Origin: Leptotrichia buccalis C-1013-b
GTDB taxonomy: Bacteria; Fusobacteriota; Fusobacteriia; Fusobacteriales; Leptotrichiaceae
NCBI RefSeq assembly: GCF_000023905.1
Contig: NC_013192.1
Location: 434,001-498,000 of the forward strand
DNA: 64,000 nt
Reading direction: 5' to 3'
How positions within the stretch are numbered: the first letter of the stretch is position 1; each line of letters opens with the position of its first letter. The notes beneath the pieces were generated by a model. It had not been told where the DNA came from and searched no databases. It saw only the letters and a list, made by a program, of their open reading frames with translations. The translations under genes were made by a program, and so were the position numbers. Shown in pieces: positions 49,062-58,133 of this stretch.

Positions 49062-49439
49062 TTATTTGTTTTTTTTAAATAGATTAAATATGTTTTTCAT
49101 GGACAATAAAGGCTTATTTCGTACGATTTTTTCATTTCCTAAGAAATCACGCATGATTTTTAACGTCTTTCCAGCATTTTTTACAACAAAATTATATGTT
49201 CCAGCATTTTTTGTATCTATGAAAAAACCACGAATATACTTGTCTTTGAAAAAAAGCTGAGCTCTTACTCTTATAATCTCATTCCAAGGGATTTGGATAT
49301 AATCTTCAGGATTACGACTGTTATAAAATTCAAAAGCATTGTTTCCTACAAGAATATTTCCATTTTTATTGCCAAACATTCCATTTAATGTGTTTGCTTT
49401 TGTTGTATACAGAACTTTTGTATTCATTGAAATAGCCAA
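49062..49439 (-). CDS. DUF956 family protein (mannose PTS-associated)
   Basis: 125 residues, soluble. DUF956 proteins are almost always encoded beside mannose-family PTS genes, as here (last gene after IID), and some act as regulators of the Man PTS (ManO in lactic acid bacteria). Recognisable pieces: MNTKVLYTTKANTLNGMFGN, GNNAFEFYN, and IQIPWNEIIRVRAQ. A terminator lies between IID and this gene, so its expression may be lower than that of the PTS or driven separately. Confidence 0.88.
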   Translation of the reverse strand: MAISMNTKVLYTTKANTLNGMFGNKNGNILVGNNAFEFYNSRNPEDYIQIPWNEIIRVRAQLFFKDKYIRGFFIDTKNAGTYNFVVKNAGKTLKIMRDFLGNEKIVRNKPLLSMKNIFNLFKKNK

Positions 49440-49473
49440 TTTTATTCCTCATTTCTTTTTCATTTTTTTATTA

Positions 49474-49511
49474 GAAAAAAAGCTGGATTTTTAATTCCAA
49501 CTTCTTTTTTT
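49474..49511 (-). terminator. Terminator between PTS IID and DUF956 gene
   Basis: On the minus strand AAGTTGGA ... TCCAGCTT with a single mismatch, then seven T. It may allow partial read-through into the DUF956 gene. Confidence 0.65.
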
Positions 49512-49532
49512 GTATAAAATCATTATAGTTGT

Positions 49533-50450
49533 TTAAAATATTCCAACTAAGTGTCCTAAAATTCCCACTGCAAATAATCCAAATATAATTACAATTGGAC
49601 TTACTTTTCTCTTAAGCAACCACATACATAGGAAAGTCAATAGTAAAGCCGCTAATCCTGGTACTAGTTGATTTAAGTTATCTTGTAAAGTTGTTACTTT
49701 TTCTGGAGAAAGCGATAGTCCTTTTGCTACATCTCCAAGAATTTTTTGTAACTGAGTACCGTCTACAGAACCTTTTGGAAATTCTATATAAGCCCCTTTT
49801 GCTAAAGGAACTTTTGATACAACCATTGGGAAATTAATTGTTGTCCAACGTTGAACTAGTATTCCCATAACGAACATTCCTAAAATGGATGCTCCTTTAG
49901 TAATAGTTTGTAATAAACCACCTGATAAGTCTTTTGTAATTTCAGCACCTTTTTGGTAACCAAATTCTTGAGTATACCATAAGAAAGCCACACGAATTAC
50001 ATTCCATACAATGAAGAAAAATAAAGGAGCTATAAGTGATCCATCTGCCGCCAATGAAGCCGCAATTGCTCCTAAAATTGGACGTACTGTAAACCAGAAT
50101 ACTGGATCTCCAATTCCTGCAAGTGGTCCCATCATTCCAACTTTTACCCCTTGGATAGCCGCATCATCAACTGGAGCCCCATTAGCTCTTTCTTCTTCCA
50201 GAGCTAAAGTTACTCCTAAAATAGGCGCGGCAATATATGGGTGAGTATTAAAGAATTCCATATGTCTTTTTAAAGCTGCTGAAGCATCATCTTTATTTGG
50301 ATATAGTTTTTTTAATGCAGGAATTATAGCGTAAGCCCATCCTCCATTTTGCATACGTTCATAGTTCCAAGAACCTTGAAGAAATTGTGAACGTAACATT
50401 ATATTAAAACGATCTGATTTTTCTAATTTTACTTTCTTATTTTCTGCCAT
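49533..50450 (-). CDS. manZ: Mannose-family PTS component IID
   Basis: Membrane subunit of the mannose/glucose/glucosamine PTS, 305 residues. Family features are LRSQFLQGSWNYERMQNGGW near the N-terminus, GDPVFWFTVRPILGAIAASLA (~115-135), and hydrophobic helices to the C-terminal VGILGHLVGIF. It works together with IIC in sugar translocation. GGAGGAATACG lies before the ATG, 18 bp after IIC. Confidence 0.95.
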   Translation of the reverse strand: MAENKKVKLEKSDRFNIMLRSQFLQGSWNYERMQNGGWAYAIIPALKKLYPNKDDASAALKRHMEFFNTHPYIAAPILGVTLALEEERANGAPVDDAAIQGVKVGMMGPLAGIGDPVFWFTVRPILGAIAASLAADGSLIAPLFFFIVWNVIRVAFLWYTQEFGYQKGAEITKDLSGGLLQTITKGASILGMFVMGILVQRWTTINFPMVVSKVPLAKGAYIEFPKGSVDGTQLQKILGDVAKGLSLSPEKVTTLQDNLNQLVPGLAALLLTFLCMWLLKRKVSPIVIIFGLFAVGILGHLVGIF

Positions 50451-50468
50451 TTCGTATTCCTCCTTTAA

Positions 50469-51275
50469 TTAATAGTCATTTAAAATGTCACCTAACGGAT
50501 CTCCAGAAGAAGATGCTCCTCCGTCTCCTCCACCGTTACCTTTGTTGTTTGTAACATTTAAGTAGATAATAGCTGCAGCAACACCAATAATTCCTGTAGC
50601 AATTAATGTAAGCTCTTTTACTGGTGCTAATGCAAAACCTAGGAAGAAGAATGGCCATACTTCTTTAGTTGCCATTAAGTTAATAACCATTGCATATCCT
50701 ACTGCTACAACGAATCCACCACCAATACTCATTCCCTTAGTAAACCATTCTGGCAGTGCTCCTAGAGCTCCTTGGATAATAGAAGGATCAAGAAATACTA
50801 ATAAAAGAGCAGGTATCACGATACGTAAACCTTGACACGCAAGTGCTATCATATGCCATAATTCAACACCTTTAAAGTTACCTTTTTCTGCTTCTCTATC
50901 AGCTTGGTGAACAATAACTACTGATAAAGTTCGAACAACCATAGTTAAAACTAGTCCCGCAGTTGCAAGAGCGACAGCTGTTCCAATTACGGTACCTTGA
51001 TCTTTAAAATTATTTTTTGCAAAAATTATAGCTGAAGCTACAGAAGCAAGAGCCGCATCAGGCGCAACAGCCGCTCCTACATTTGCCCAACCTAAAGCCA
51101 TTAATTGTAAAACTCCACCTAGCATAACACATTCTTTTATGTGCCCTGTCGCAATTCCAATTAACGAACATGCAATAATTGGCTGATGGAATTGGAACTG
51201 ATCAAGGATTCCTTCCATTCCTGCTAGAAATGCGACGATTAATATTAAAATAATTGATAAAATATTAAAATCCAT
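50469..51275 (-). CDS. manY: Mannose-family PTS component IIC
   Basis: Membrane translocation subunit, 268 residues. Starts MDFNILSIILILIVAFLAGMEGILDQFQFHQP, followed by GLALIG-like helices and GGVLQLMALGWANVGAAVAPD, both typical of the family. The C-terminal tail is Gly/Asn/Asp-rich (GNGGGDGGASSSGD), longer and more polar than in E. coli ManY. A TTAGGAGG ribosome-binding site is seen. Second gene of the operon. Confidence 0.95.
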   Translation of the reverse strand: MDFNILSIILILIVAFLAGMEGILDQFQFHQPIIACSLIGIATGHIKECVMLGGVLQLMALGWANVGAAVAPDAALASVASAIIFAKNNFKDQGTVIGTAVALATAGLVLTMVVRTLSVVIVHQADREAEKGNFKGVELWHMIALACQGLRIVIPALLLVFLDPSIIQGALGALPEWFTKGMSIGGGFVVAVGYAMVINLMATKEVWPFFFLGFALAPVKELTLIATGIIGVAAAIIYLNVTNNKGNGGGDGGASSSGDPLGDILNDY

Positions 51276-51290
51276 AATAACCTCCTAAAA

Positions 51291-52280
51291 TTAAAGTTTT
51301 AATCCTTCGTTTTGTTTTTCTGAAATTAGTTTAAATAAGTCTGCTCTCTTGTCAGCAGCAACTTTTCTTACATCAAATTGAACACCTAAATCTCTAAGTT
51401 TCTTATAAGTGTCAACATCATTTTGATCCATTGAAAGTACATTATTTACCATAACTTTTCCAACAGTATGTGCCATTGAACCTACATTTAATTCCTTGAT
51501 TTCTACACCTCTTTCAATTACATAAAGTGCATCCTGAGGGTTTTCAAATAGCAATAATGCTTTTGTATTTCCGAATCTTGGATCTTTTGAAACTTCTACT
51601 AATTTGTCAAGCGGAATAACATGTGCACGTACACCTGGAGGTGCTGCCTGCTCGATTAATTTTTTACGTAGTTCATCTTTTGAAACTGTGTCTGAAACAA
51701 CAATAATTCTGTTTGGATTAGTTGCTTTTGTCCAGCTTGTTGCTACTTGTCCATGTAATAGACGAGTATCAATACGTGCTAATACAAATTTAATTTTTCC
51801 ATCTCCAATAACTGTTCCTTCTGGAATGGCACCTTTAGGTGTATCATCCTGTGCTACAGCTTTTGGACCTTCATCTTTAGGTTGCAGACTTTCTGGACGA
51901 ACTCTGATTTGATCTTTTCCTTCTGGAACAATAGCTTCTGCTACTTCGTGAGCTGTTTCCATATCTTCTCTTTCTGATAAGGCAGCTAGAAGCATTGGTA
52001 AATTAAGTCCTGCAACAATAGCTCTTGTTTCAGGTGCTTCTTCAAAGAAACGGTTTGACTGATTAAAAGGACTTCCTCCCCATAAATCAACAATAAATAG
52101 AACTTCTTCAGTTCCTAATTTTGTAATGGCATCCTGAATTTTTTTGTATAAATCATCAGGACCTTCACTTGGCATAAAGACAACTGATTCAAGTGCTTCT
52201 GTTTCACCTAGAATCATTGAAGCTGACTGTTTTATACCAGCTGCGAATTCACCGTGACTTGCAATGATAATTCCTACCAT
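51291..52280 (-). CDS. manX: Mannose-family PTS component IIAB
   Basis: Fused phosphotransfer protein, 329 residues. It takes phosphate from HPr onto H9 of the IIA domain (IIASHGEFAAG) and passes it to H176 of the IIB domain (RIDTRLLHGQVA), from which the sugar is phosphorylated. The linker (~118-160) is rich in Lys, Pro and Asp. The frame is open to 52319, but the ATG at 52280 is preferred because GAAGGAGG lies 6-13 bases before it and because the protein then begins with the conserved MVGIIIASHG. First gene of the IIAB-IIC-IID operon. Confidence 0.96.
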   Translation of the reverse strand: MVGIIIASHGEFAAGIKQSASMILGETEALESVVFMPSEGPDDLYKKIQDAITKLGTEEVLFIVDLWGGSPFNQSNRFFEEAPETRAIVAGLNLPMLLAALSEREDMETAHEVAEAIVPEGKDQIRVRPESLQPKDEGPKAVAQDDTPKGAIPEGTVIGDGKIKFVLARIDTRLLHGQVATSWTKATNPNRIIVVSDTVSKDELRKKLIEQAAPPGVRAHVIPLDKLVEVSKDPRFGNTKALLLFENPQDALYVIERGVEIKELNVGSMAHTVGKVMVNNVLSMDQNDVDTYKKLRDLGVQFDVRKVAADKRADLFKLISEKQNEGLKL

Positions 52281-52391
52281 TTTGAACCTCCTTCTAAATA
52301 AAATATTTTTTTTATTCACTTATAATTTTAATTTTTTCATAAATTTTAAGGACTTTTTATAAAAATTAAAAATGAATAATCTCATAGTATA

Positions 52392-52419
52392 AGTGTACCA
52401 CATTTTTTTAGATTTTCAA
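52392..52419 (-). promoter_or_regulatory. Possible promoter of the mannose PTS operon
   Basis: TTGAAA (52414-52419), 16-bp spacer, TACACT (52392-52397) on the minus strand, ~112 bp before the IIAB start. Weak match. No clear catabolite-response element was seen. Confidence 0.4.
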
Positions 52420-52544
52420 GTGTATTATTTAAATTTTAAAAAAATAATTTCAGTACACTTTTTATTAGTTTATAATACTGAAATAAATACATTTTAATAG
52501 CTTAATAGCATAAATAATTTTTGATAGTATATATAGGATGTTAA

Positions 52545-52743
52545 GATAATAAATATCTTTTAAAAAGAAATAATTATGAAATTCTGATTTTATTAAAAAA
52601 AACAGTTATCGCTGCATTAGATGATTTAATTGGAGCCTTCTATAAGAAGGAATCTTTTCATGAAGATAAACTTGTAATATTAAAGTTATTTGAAGGGAAA
52701 ATTTTGAAAAATAGATTTGTTTTTAAATATTCTGAATTATATA
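52545..52743 (+). pseudogene. Start-less coding remnant ending in the MITE
   Basis: An open frame without a start codon reads KTVIAALDDLIGAFYKKESF, then LVILKLFEGKILK and VFKYSELY, and runs straight into MITE copy 2. Well-formed sequence, family not recognised. Probably the middle of a former gene, cut by the MITE insertion. Confidence 0.4.
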
Positions 52744-52894
52744 GGCTGTGTCTGAAAACTCAAAATCTATGTTATTTTTAATGTTTTTTTGATTTTACAA
52801 ATTATACAAATTACGATAAAATCAATGTTTATTATTTTTGATTTTCGAAAAATTTGTTAAAAATTCATTATTTTGATAGTTTTCAGACACACCC
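52744..52894. mobile_element. MITE copy 2 (TA-flanked, ~151 bp)
   Basis: GGCTGTGTCTGAAAACT at one end and AGTTTTCAGACACACCC at the other (17-bp inverted repeats with one mismatch), TA on both sides (52742-52743 and 52895-52896). The interior contains CTATGTTATTTTTAATGTTT and ATTTGTTAAAAATTCAT, shared with copy 1. No transposase. Confidence 0.88.
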
Positions 52895-52954
52895 TAATAA
52901 AAAAAAAACTATTTTATAAAAATAAAATAGTAATATGAGTGATTTTTATGAAAT

Positions 52955-53030
<76 letters not shown>

Positions 53031-53092
53031 AAAAAATTAACAAAATTATTATAACGAATTTTTTTTTAAATGTCAAGGAATTTTTGTTTTTA

Positions 53093-53121
53093 TTGAAAGA
53101 AATTTTTTTTAATGATATAAT
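53093..53121 (+). promoter_or_regulatory. Promoter of the DUF2207-type gene
   Basis: TTGAAA (53093-53098), 17-bp spacer, TATAAT (53116-53121), 49 bp before the start codon. Confidence 0.65.
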
Positions 53122-53170
53122 TGTGATAAATATTTGGCTGTTTGGAAGGTAGATATTAAGGAGTTTACTG

Positions 53171-54214
53171 ATGAATAAATTTTATGTTATTATAATCGAG
53201 ATTACTGTGGTTGTACTTGCTGGAATATATTCTATCTTAACGTGGCATTTTTTTGGAAGAGATCCCAAAAGAAAAGCTATTGTTCCTGAATTTACGGAGT
53301 CAGATTATATTTCTGCAATGTTTGTGGCATATATTAATGGCGAGAGAGATTCAAAGGAAATATTGAAATTAGGGGTATTATCATTAATGTTGAAGGGTTA
53401 TATTTCTGAAGTTGCTGAAAATGGCACAGGAAATAGGAAATATGTTTTGAATCTGAAAAATAGGGATAATTTGAGATTGAGAAGGGAAACTTTGTTTGAA
53501 GAGGAAAATAACTTGCTGGATGTTCTTTCGGAAAATGAATTGTTTGAAAATAAACTGGGAATTATCAGATATAAAAATCGTATTGTATATTTTTTGGAAA
53601 AGAAATATAAAAGGATAATTTATAAAAACAATTATATATTTTTTATTCCAATAATATTTGGAATAGGAGTTTCTATAGTTTTTATCTTATTAGAATTATT
53701 ACAAGGAAATCTTGAAAGTGCAATTATCGGAACAATGTTTATATTTATATGGCTTGAGTATGTACATGGAATGTCTAGAGGAATTTTAAAATTTTTATAT
53801 ACAATAGTTATGCTTGGAATAATTGTTGCTGTAATGGTGTATATGGAGATTTATTTGGGATTAAACCTATTTATTTTGGGAATAATGTTTTTAATTTATG
53901 AAAAGGTAATAGGAAAATATACAGTTTCAGGACAACGGAAAATGGAGTATATTGAAGGGCTTAAAATGTATTTTGAAACTGCAGAGAAAAATAGGATGGA
54001 TAAATTTGAAACAGAAGAAGAGAAAATTAATTATTTCACTCAAATATACCCATATGTTATTGCACTTAAAATGAAAGATAAAAAAATAGGAATTTTTAAA
54101 GATTCTTTAGATTTTGTGAATACGATGGGAAGTTATGCTGACGCTCAATATTATGTTAACGAATATATAGAAGCACAATTTCCAATTCTTAGAAAACGAC
54201 ATATATTTTGGTAA
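53171..54214 (+). CDS. DUF2207-type membrane protein, C-terminal half only
   Basis: 347 residues. An N-terminal membrane helix is followed by WHFFGRDPKRKAIVPEFTE, the block that starts the cytoplasmic part of DUF2207 proteins, then a winged-helix-like region (SKEILKLGVLSLMLKGYISE), two to four membrane helices (~155-235), and the conserved EGLKMYFETAEKNRM...INYFTQIYPYVIALKM. The large extracytoplasmic N-terminal domain of ordinary DUF2207 proteins (~200 residues with a signal peptide) is absent. It has its own promoter and an AAGGAG site, so it looks like a genuine short version and not a truncated gene. Function unknown. Confidence 0.75.
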   Translation: MNKFYVIIIEITVVVLAGIYSILTWHFFGRDPKRKAIVPEFTESDYISAMFVAYINGERDSKEILKLGVLSLMLKGYISEVAENGTGNRKYVLNLKNRDNLRLRRETLFEEENNLLDVLSENELFENKLGIIRYKNRIVYFLEKKYKRIIYKNNYIFFIPIIFGIGVSIVFILLELLQGNLESAIIGTMFIFIWLEYVHGMSRGILKFLYTIVMLGIIVAVMVYMEIYLGLNLFILGIMFLIYEKVIGKYTVSGQRKMEYIEGLKMYFETAEKNRMDKFETEEEKINYFTQIYPYVIALKMKDKKIGIFKDSLDFVNTMGSYADAQYYVNEYIEAQFPILRKRHIFW

Positions 54215-54273
54215 GACAAGTGAACGATTGAAAAGATAAGAAATAACAAATTAAAAGGAGAAGAAATTTAAAA

Positions 54274-55413
54274 ATGAAAATAGTGTATTTGGATAATGCA
54301 GCAACTACAAAAATGTCAGATAAAGTAATAAATGAGATGACGAAATCATTTAGCGAAAATTATGGAAATCCATCGTCTGTACATACATTAGGGCAACGTG
54401 CAAAATCGACTGTGGAGAATGCAAGACATATTGTTGCAAAAAATTTGAAAGCAGAAACAACTGAAATTGTGTTCACATCTGGTGGAGCTGAAGGGAATAA
54501 TCTTGTGATAAGGGGATTTTTGAAAGCGAATAAGGATAAGGAGAAACATATCATAACGTCTAAAATAGAGCATTCTACGATTTTGAAGACCTTTGAACAA
54601 TTAGAAAAAGAAGGATATGAAGTTTCGTATATTGGCGTTAATGAAACTGGAGTTGTAGATATCGAGGAATTGAAACGGGAATTGAGGGAAGATACGGCAC
54701 TTGTTTCAATAATGTTTGTGAATAATGAAACTGGAGTTATTCAGCTAATTAAGGAAATTGGAGAAATTTTGGCAGAGAGAAATATATTTTTTCATACGGA
54801 TGCAGTTCAGGCAATAGGAAAATTGAAAATTTTGCCAAAAGATTTGAAGATAAATGCTTTGACAGCAACAGCTCATAAATTTTACGGGCCTAAGGGAGCA
54901 GGATTTGTATTTATTGATAAAAAATATTCAGTTGAAAAGGAAATCTGGGGTGGCTCGCAGGAAAGGAACAGACGGGCTGGAACAGAAAATGTTCACGGAA
55001 TTTTGGGACTTGGTGTGGCACTTGAGGAAGTTTATGAAAATTTGGAAGAAATATCAGAAAAAGAAAATAAACTGCAAAATTATCTAGAAAATAAACTGAA
55101 AATTGAAATTGAAAAACTTGGAAAAAAAATAAAAATAAATGGAGAAAAAGCTAATAGAATAAAAACAACAACGAATGTATACATAGAAGGAGTGGATATT
55201 CAAATGCTGCTAGTAGCACTAGATTTGAGAGGAATCTGTATAAGCGGCGGTTCTGCGTGTATGTCAGGCTCGCTTGAAAATTCACACGTTTTGAAGGCTA
55301 TGGGACTTACTGACGAGGAATTGAAAGGTTCGTTTAGAATTAGTATTGGTAAAGATACTACTATTGAAGAAATAGATTATTTTGTAGAAAATTTAATTGA
55401 AGTTATTTTATAA
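54274..55413 (+). CDS. Cysteine desulfurase (NifS/IscS family)
   Basis: PLP enzyme that takes sulfur from cysteine for Fe-S cluster or tRNA thiolation, 379 residues. The PLP lysine is K202 (TATAHKFYGPKG), PLP-contacting residues are in HTDAVQA, and the active-site cysteine is C329 in GGSACMSGS. The N-terminus YLDNAATTKMS is standard. AAAGGAGAAG precedes the ATG. No IscU or MnmA gene follows, so the sulfur acceptor cannot be named. The ~240 bp after the gene contain no gene. Confidence 0.94.
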   Translation: MKIVYLDNAATTKMSDKVINEMTKSFSENYGNPSSVHTLGQRAKSTVENARHIVAKNLKAETTEIVFTSGGAEGNNLVIRGFLKANKDKEKHIITSKIEHSTILKTFEQLEKEGYEVSYIGVNETGVVDIEELKRELREDTALVSIMFVNNETGVIQLIKEIGEILAERNIFFHTDAVQAIGKLKILPKDLKINALTATAHKFYGPKGAGFVFIDKKYSVEKEIWGGSQERNRRAGTENVHGILGLGVALEEVYENLEEISEKENKLQNYLENKLKIEIEKLGKKIKINGEKANRIKTTTNVYIEGVDIQMLLVALDLRGICISGGSACMSGSLENSHVLKAMGLTDEELKGSFRISIGKDTTIEEIDYFVENLIEVIL

Positions 55414-55652
55414 ATTAGTTTTTAATATTTCAACCAAAAGATTTCTTCATAATCTTAAATTCTATTTATTAATTTTTTATTTTGATATATTTTGATTAAT
55501 AATTATTTTTTCGTTTATATTTTAATTTCTTTTAACGTAAAGGTATTATTCTTTTTATATTAAAAAAACATAAAAATTAATAAAAAGTATTTATTGACAA
55601 CAGCTCATTTTATAAAATAAAAAAACATATTTAAAATTGGAGATTAAAATAA

Positions 55653-56270
55653 ATGAAAAAAAATGAGAAGAAAAAGAAAAAATATAAATTTTTGTGTGTG
55701 AGTGATATTGAGATTTTGGCGGATATGGAAGAGGAGTTTTTGAAGCAGAGGTTTAAGGATGTGGATTTTATAATGTCTGCTGGAGATGTTTCCAATAATT
55801 ATCTGGATTATCTTGTTTCGGTGCTAAATAAGGATTTGATTTGTGTTAATGGGAATCACACTTATAATAAGGATTACCCGCTGGGATTTGCGAAAGTGAT
55901 TAATGGGAAATTTATAAAATATAAGGGGCTTCGGATATTGGGACTTGATGGGAGCAAAGTTTATTCGTTTCAGGAACATCAGTATAGTGAAAGTCAGATG
56001 AAAATGAAAATTTTGAAAAATATTTTTTTTCTTCGTAAAGGAGTTGACATTGTTTTGAGCCATGCTTCTCCAGAGGGAATACACGACAGGGATGACGGAG
56101 TTCATAACGGATTTAAGGTTTTTCATAAGGTTATACAGCATTTTAAGCCAAAATTGTGGATTCATGGGCATATACATTTGTCTAATTTTATGAATTATCA
56201 GGATACGCTGGTTGGAGAGACGATGGTATCGAATACGTTTGGGTATAGAATATTTACGATTGAAAAATAG
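55653..56270 (+). CDS. Calcineurin-like metallophosphoesterase
   Basis: 205 residues. Metal-binding motifs in order: CVSDIE (D, with the usual D-x-H His missing), SAGDVSNN, GNHTYNKDY, SHASPEG and HGHIHLSNF. Without signal peptide, so cytosolic. The loss of the His in the first motif is common in this small subgroup. It is followed 53 bp later by a ParB-like protein gene on the same strand and probably co-transcribed. Substrate unknown. The N-terminus is very Lys-rich (KKNEKKKKKYKF). Confidence 0.85.
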   Translation: MKKNEKKKKKYKFLCVSDIEILADMEEEFLKQRFKDVDFIMSAGDVSNNYLDYLVSVLNKDLICVNGNHTYNKDYPLGFAKVINGKFIKYKGLRILGLDGSKVYSFQEHQYSESQMKMKILKNIFFLRKGVDIVLSHASPEGIHDRDDGVHNGFKVFHKVIQHFKPKLWIHGHIHLSNFMNYQDTLVGETMVSNTFGYRIFTIEK

Positions 56271-56323
56271 ATTTAGATTTTGATTCAGGAAAAGGATATT
56301 TTATTTGGATGTTTGGAGGAAAA

Positions 56324-58096
56324 ATGGAAAATAGGACTTTGATGAGTGTGATGGAGGCGGAAGAGGCTTATAAAAAATTTTTGAAGTCGGCAAGAGGGAT
56401 ATTTGGTTTTAGTTTTAAGAAAAAGGAAAATCTGAAGTCGTTTTCGGAAATTCAGAAGGAAGAAAATGCCTATAATAGCGTTAATTTGGGAATAAAGGAA
56501 GTTTCACTTGATAAAATTGTAGGAAGTGTTGAAAAATATGCAGATTTTGATAAAAATTTTGTTCCTAAAAATAATGTTGTAAAGCAGAGATGGATAAATA
56601 TTTACATTGGATATACATCGGATAGTATGCTTCCGATGGTTATTCTTTATAAAATAAAGGATAATTACTATGTTTACGACGGCAATCACAGAGTTTCGGT
56701 TGCGAAATTTCTAAATTTTGCGACTATTGAGGCACAGGTGGAGGAATTTTTGCCGACAAAGGATACGAAGGATAAGGTTATTTATCGGGAACGTATGATT
56801 TTTGAGAAAGAAACAGGGCTTTCTGATATTTCACTTTCAGAGCCGATAAAATATAAATATTTGCAAGAAGAAATTGAAAGCTATAAAATTCTTTTGAATA
56901 AGAGAAAAATTGAAAATACGGATCTGAAGGAAGCATCGAAAAAATGGTATGTAAATGTATTTTTACCAATAAAAACAATACTTTCAAAAAATGAAATAAT
57001 TAAAAATTATAAGGGAAATCTGGATGATGTTTTTTTGTCTTTTTTAGAGCATAAATATTATTTGAGTAAAAATATTGGAAAAAATGTGGGATATTTGTAT
57101 AGCATGATTAATTTTATAAATCTTGTAAAAACAAACGAAAATAGGGATTTGGAAAATATTTGTGAAATTCAGACGCAGGAATTGATGGAAAAATATAAAA
57201 AATTGGAAAAGATTGATAATGAACTTATAAATACAGATTTTAAAAAGAAAATGGGGAAAAATAAACTTTTGAAAAATAAAATAATAAATTATTTTTCGCA
57301 AGGAATAGAAAAATTACCTAACAAATATTCTGAATATTTATTTAAGAATGAGGAAGTTGCAAATGACGCTGTGTTGGAGAAGTTTGGTAATTATATTTTA
57401 AATTATGTGAAAATTTTGGATGCTCAAAAGAATAATAACTTGAATAATGAAAATAAAGTTTTGGAAAAAAGTGAAGATACTCTTGATGAAATAGAAGTAA
57501 ATAAGGAAAAAAGTGAATTTGAGAATGTTGAAACTGATGTGTTGAATTATATACTTGAAATATTTTTGCCGATTGCTGAAATATTTTTGGAAATAAATGA
57601 AAAAGATGGATTTATTTTCAATGAATACGAAAAATTGCAAAATGAGTTTTTTAATTTGTTAAAATTGAAAAATTTACTTGAAGCAGAGGGAAAATTTGTA
57701 AAATACGAAAATATAATGAGTGAAAGTATAAAACTTGCCATTGATACAAAAAATAAAAAAATGCTTACTGGAGTTCAGGAATTTCTTGTTTCAGAAAAGA
57801 AAAAAGAATTTTTGAAAAACTTGAAAAAGCCAGAAATTTTTCAGGAAATACTGGAAAAATATGGAGAAATAAAAAAATACGAAACTTATGTAAAATTTTT
57901 TATAGCACTTGATAATTTTGGAGAAGAGGAATTTTTGAATAATTTGGAAAAAGATTTAAAAGAATTTTATTTGCAAGATGATAATGTGGTTGAGTATAAG
58001 ACGGAAAAAGTTATGAAAATTGAAAATAGCAGCATTTTTGAAGATGATTATGAAATTGGATTTATAGATTTTTTTTGTAATAAATTTGTTTGGTAA
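56324..58096 (+). CDS. Large protein with N-terminal ParB/sulfiredoxin-like domain
   Basis: 590 residues from the ATG at 56324, which has TGGAGG in front; the frame is open from 56309, but that start lacks a site. Residues ~55-145 resemble a ParB/Srx-type nuclease/NTPase domain: VSLDKIVGSVEKY, then YVYDGNHRVSVAKFL (the DGNHR block) and IEAQVEEFLP. The remaining ~440 residues are helical, charged and not recognisable. It follows a metallophosphoesterase gene and precedes a HAD phosphatase gene. A phosphotransfer or nucleotide-related role could be imagined but is not shown. No HTH for DNA binding was seen, so it is not a partition protein. Confidence 0.6.
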   Translation: MENRTLMSVMEAEEAYKKFLKSARGIFGFSFKKKENLKSFSEIQKEENAYNSVNLGIKEVSLDKIVGSVEKYADFDKNFVPKNNVVKQRWINIYIGYTSDSMLPMVILYKIKDNYYVYDGNHRVSVAKFLNFATIEAQVEEFLPTKDTKDKVIYRERMIFEKETGLSDISLSEPIKYKYLQEEIESYKILLNKRKIENTDLKEASKKWYVNVFLPIKTILSKNEIIKNYKGNLDDVFLSFLEHKYYLSKNIGKNVGYLYSMINFINLVKTNENRDLENICEIQTQELMEKYKKLEKIDNELINTDFKKKMGKNKLLKNKIINYFSQGIEKLPNKYSEYLFKNEEVANDAVLEKFGNYILNYVKILDAQKNNNLNNENKVLEKSEDTLDEIEVNKEKSEFENVETDVLNYILEIFLPIAEIFLEINEKDGFIFNEYEKLQNEFFNLLKLKNLLEAEGKFVKYENIMSESIKLAIDTKNKKMLTGVQEFLVSEKKKEFLKNLKKPEIFQEILEKYGEIKKYETYVKFFIALDNFGEEEFLNNLEKDLKEFYLQDDNVVEYKTEKVMKIENSSIFEDDYEIGFIDFFCNKFVW

Positions 58097-58133
58097 GTTA
58101 TTTTAAAATTTGTTAATAGGGAAGGGAATTAAA

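Noticed and set aside
48469-52896. Composite transposon carrying the mannose PTS
   Set aside because: The two ends are ~150-bp non-coding MITEs, each with its own TA border, and no transposase is present. Independent insertions are the simpler reading.
55590-55625. Promoter TTGACA before the metallophosphoesterase gene
   Set aside because: No acceptable -10 box at 16-18 bp; the only TATAAA is 11 bp away.
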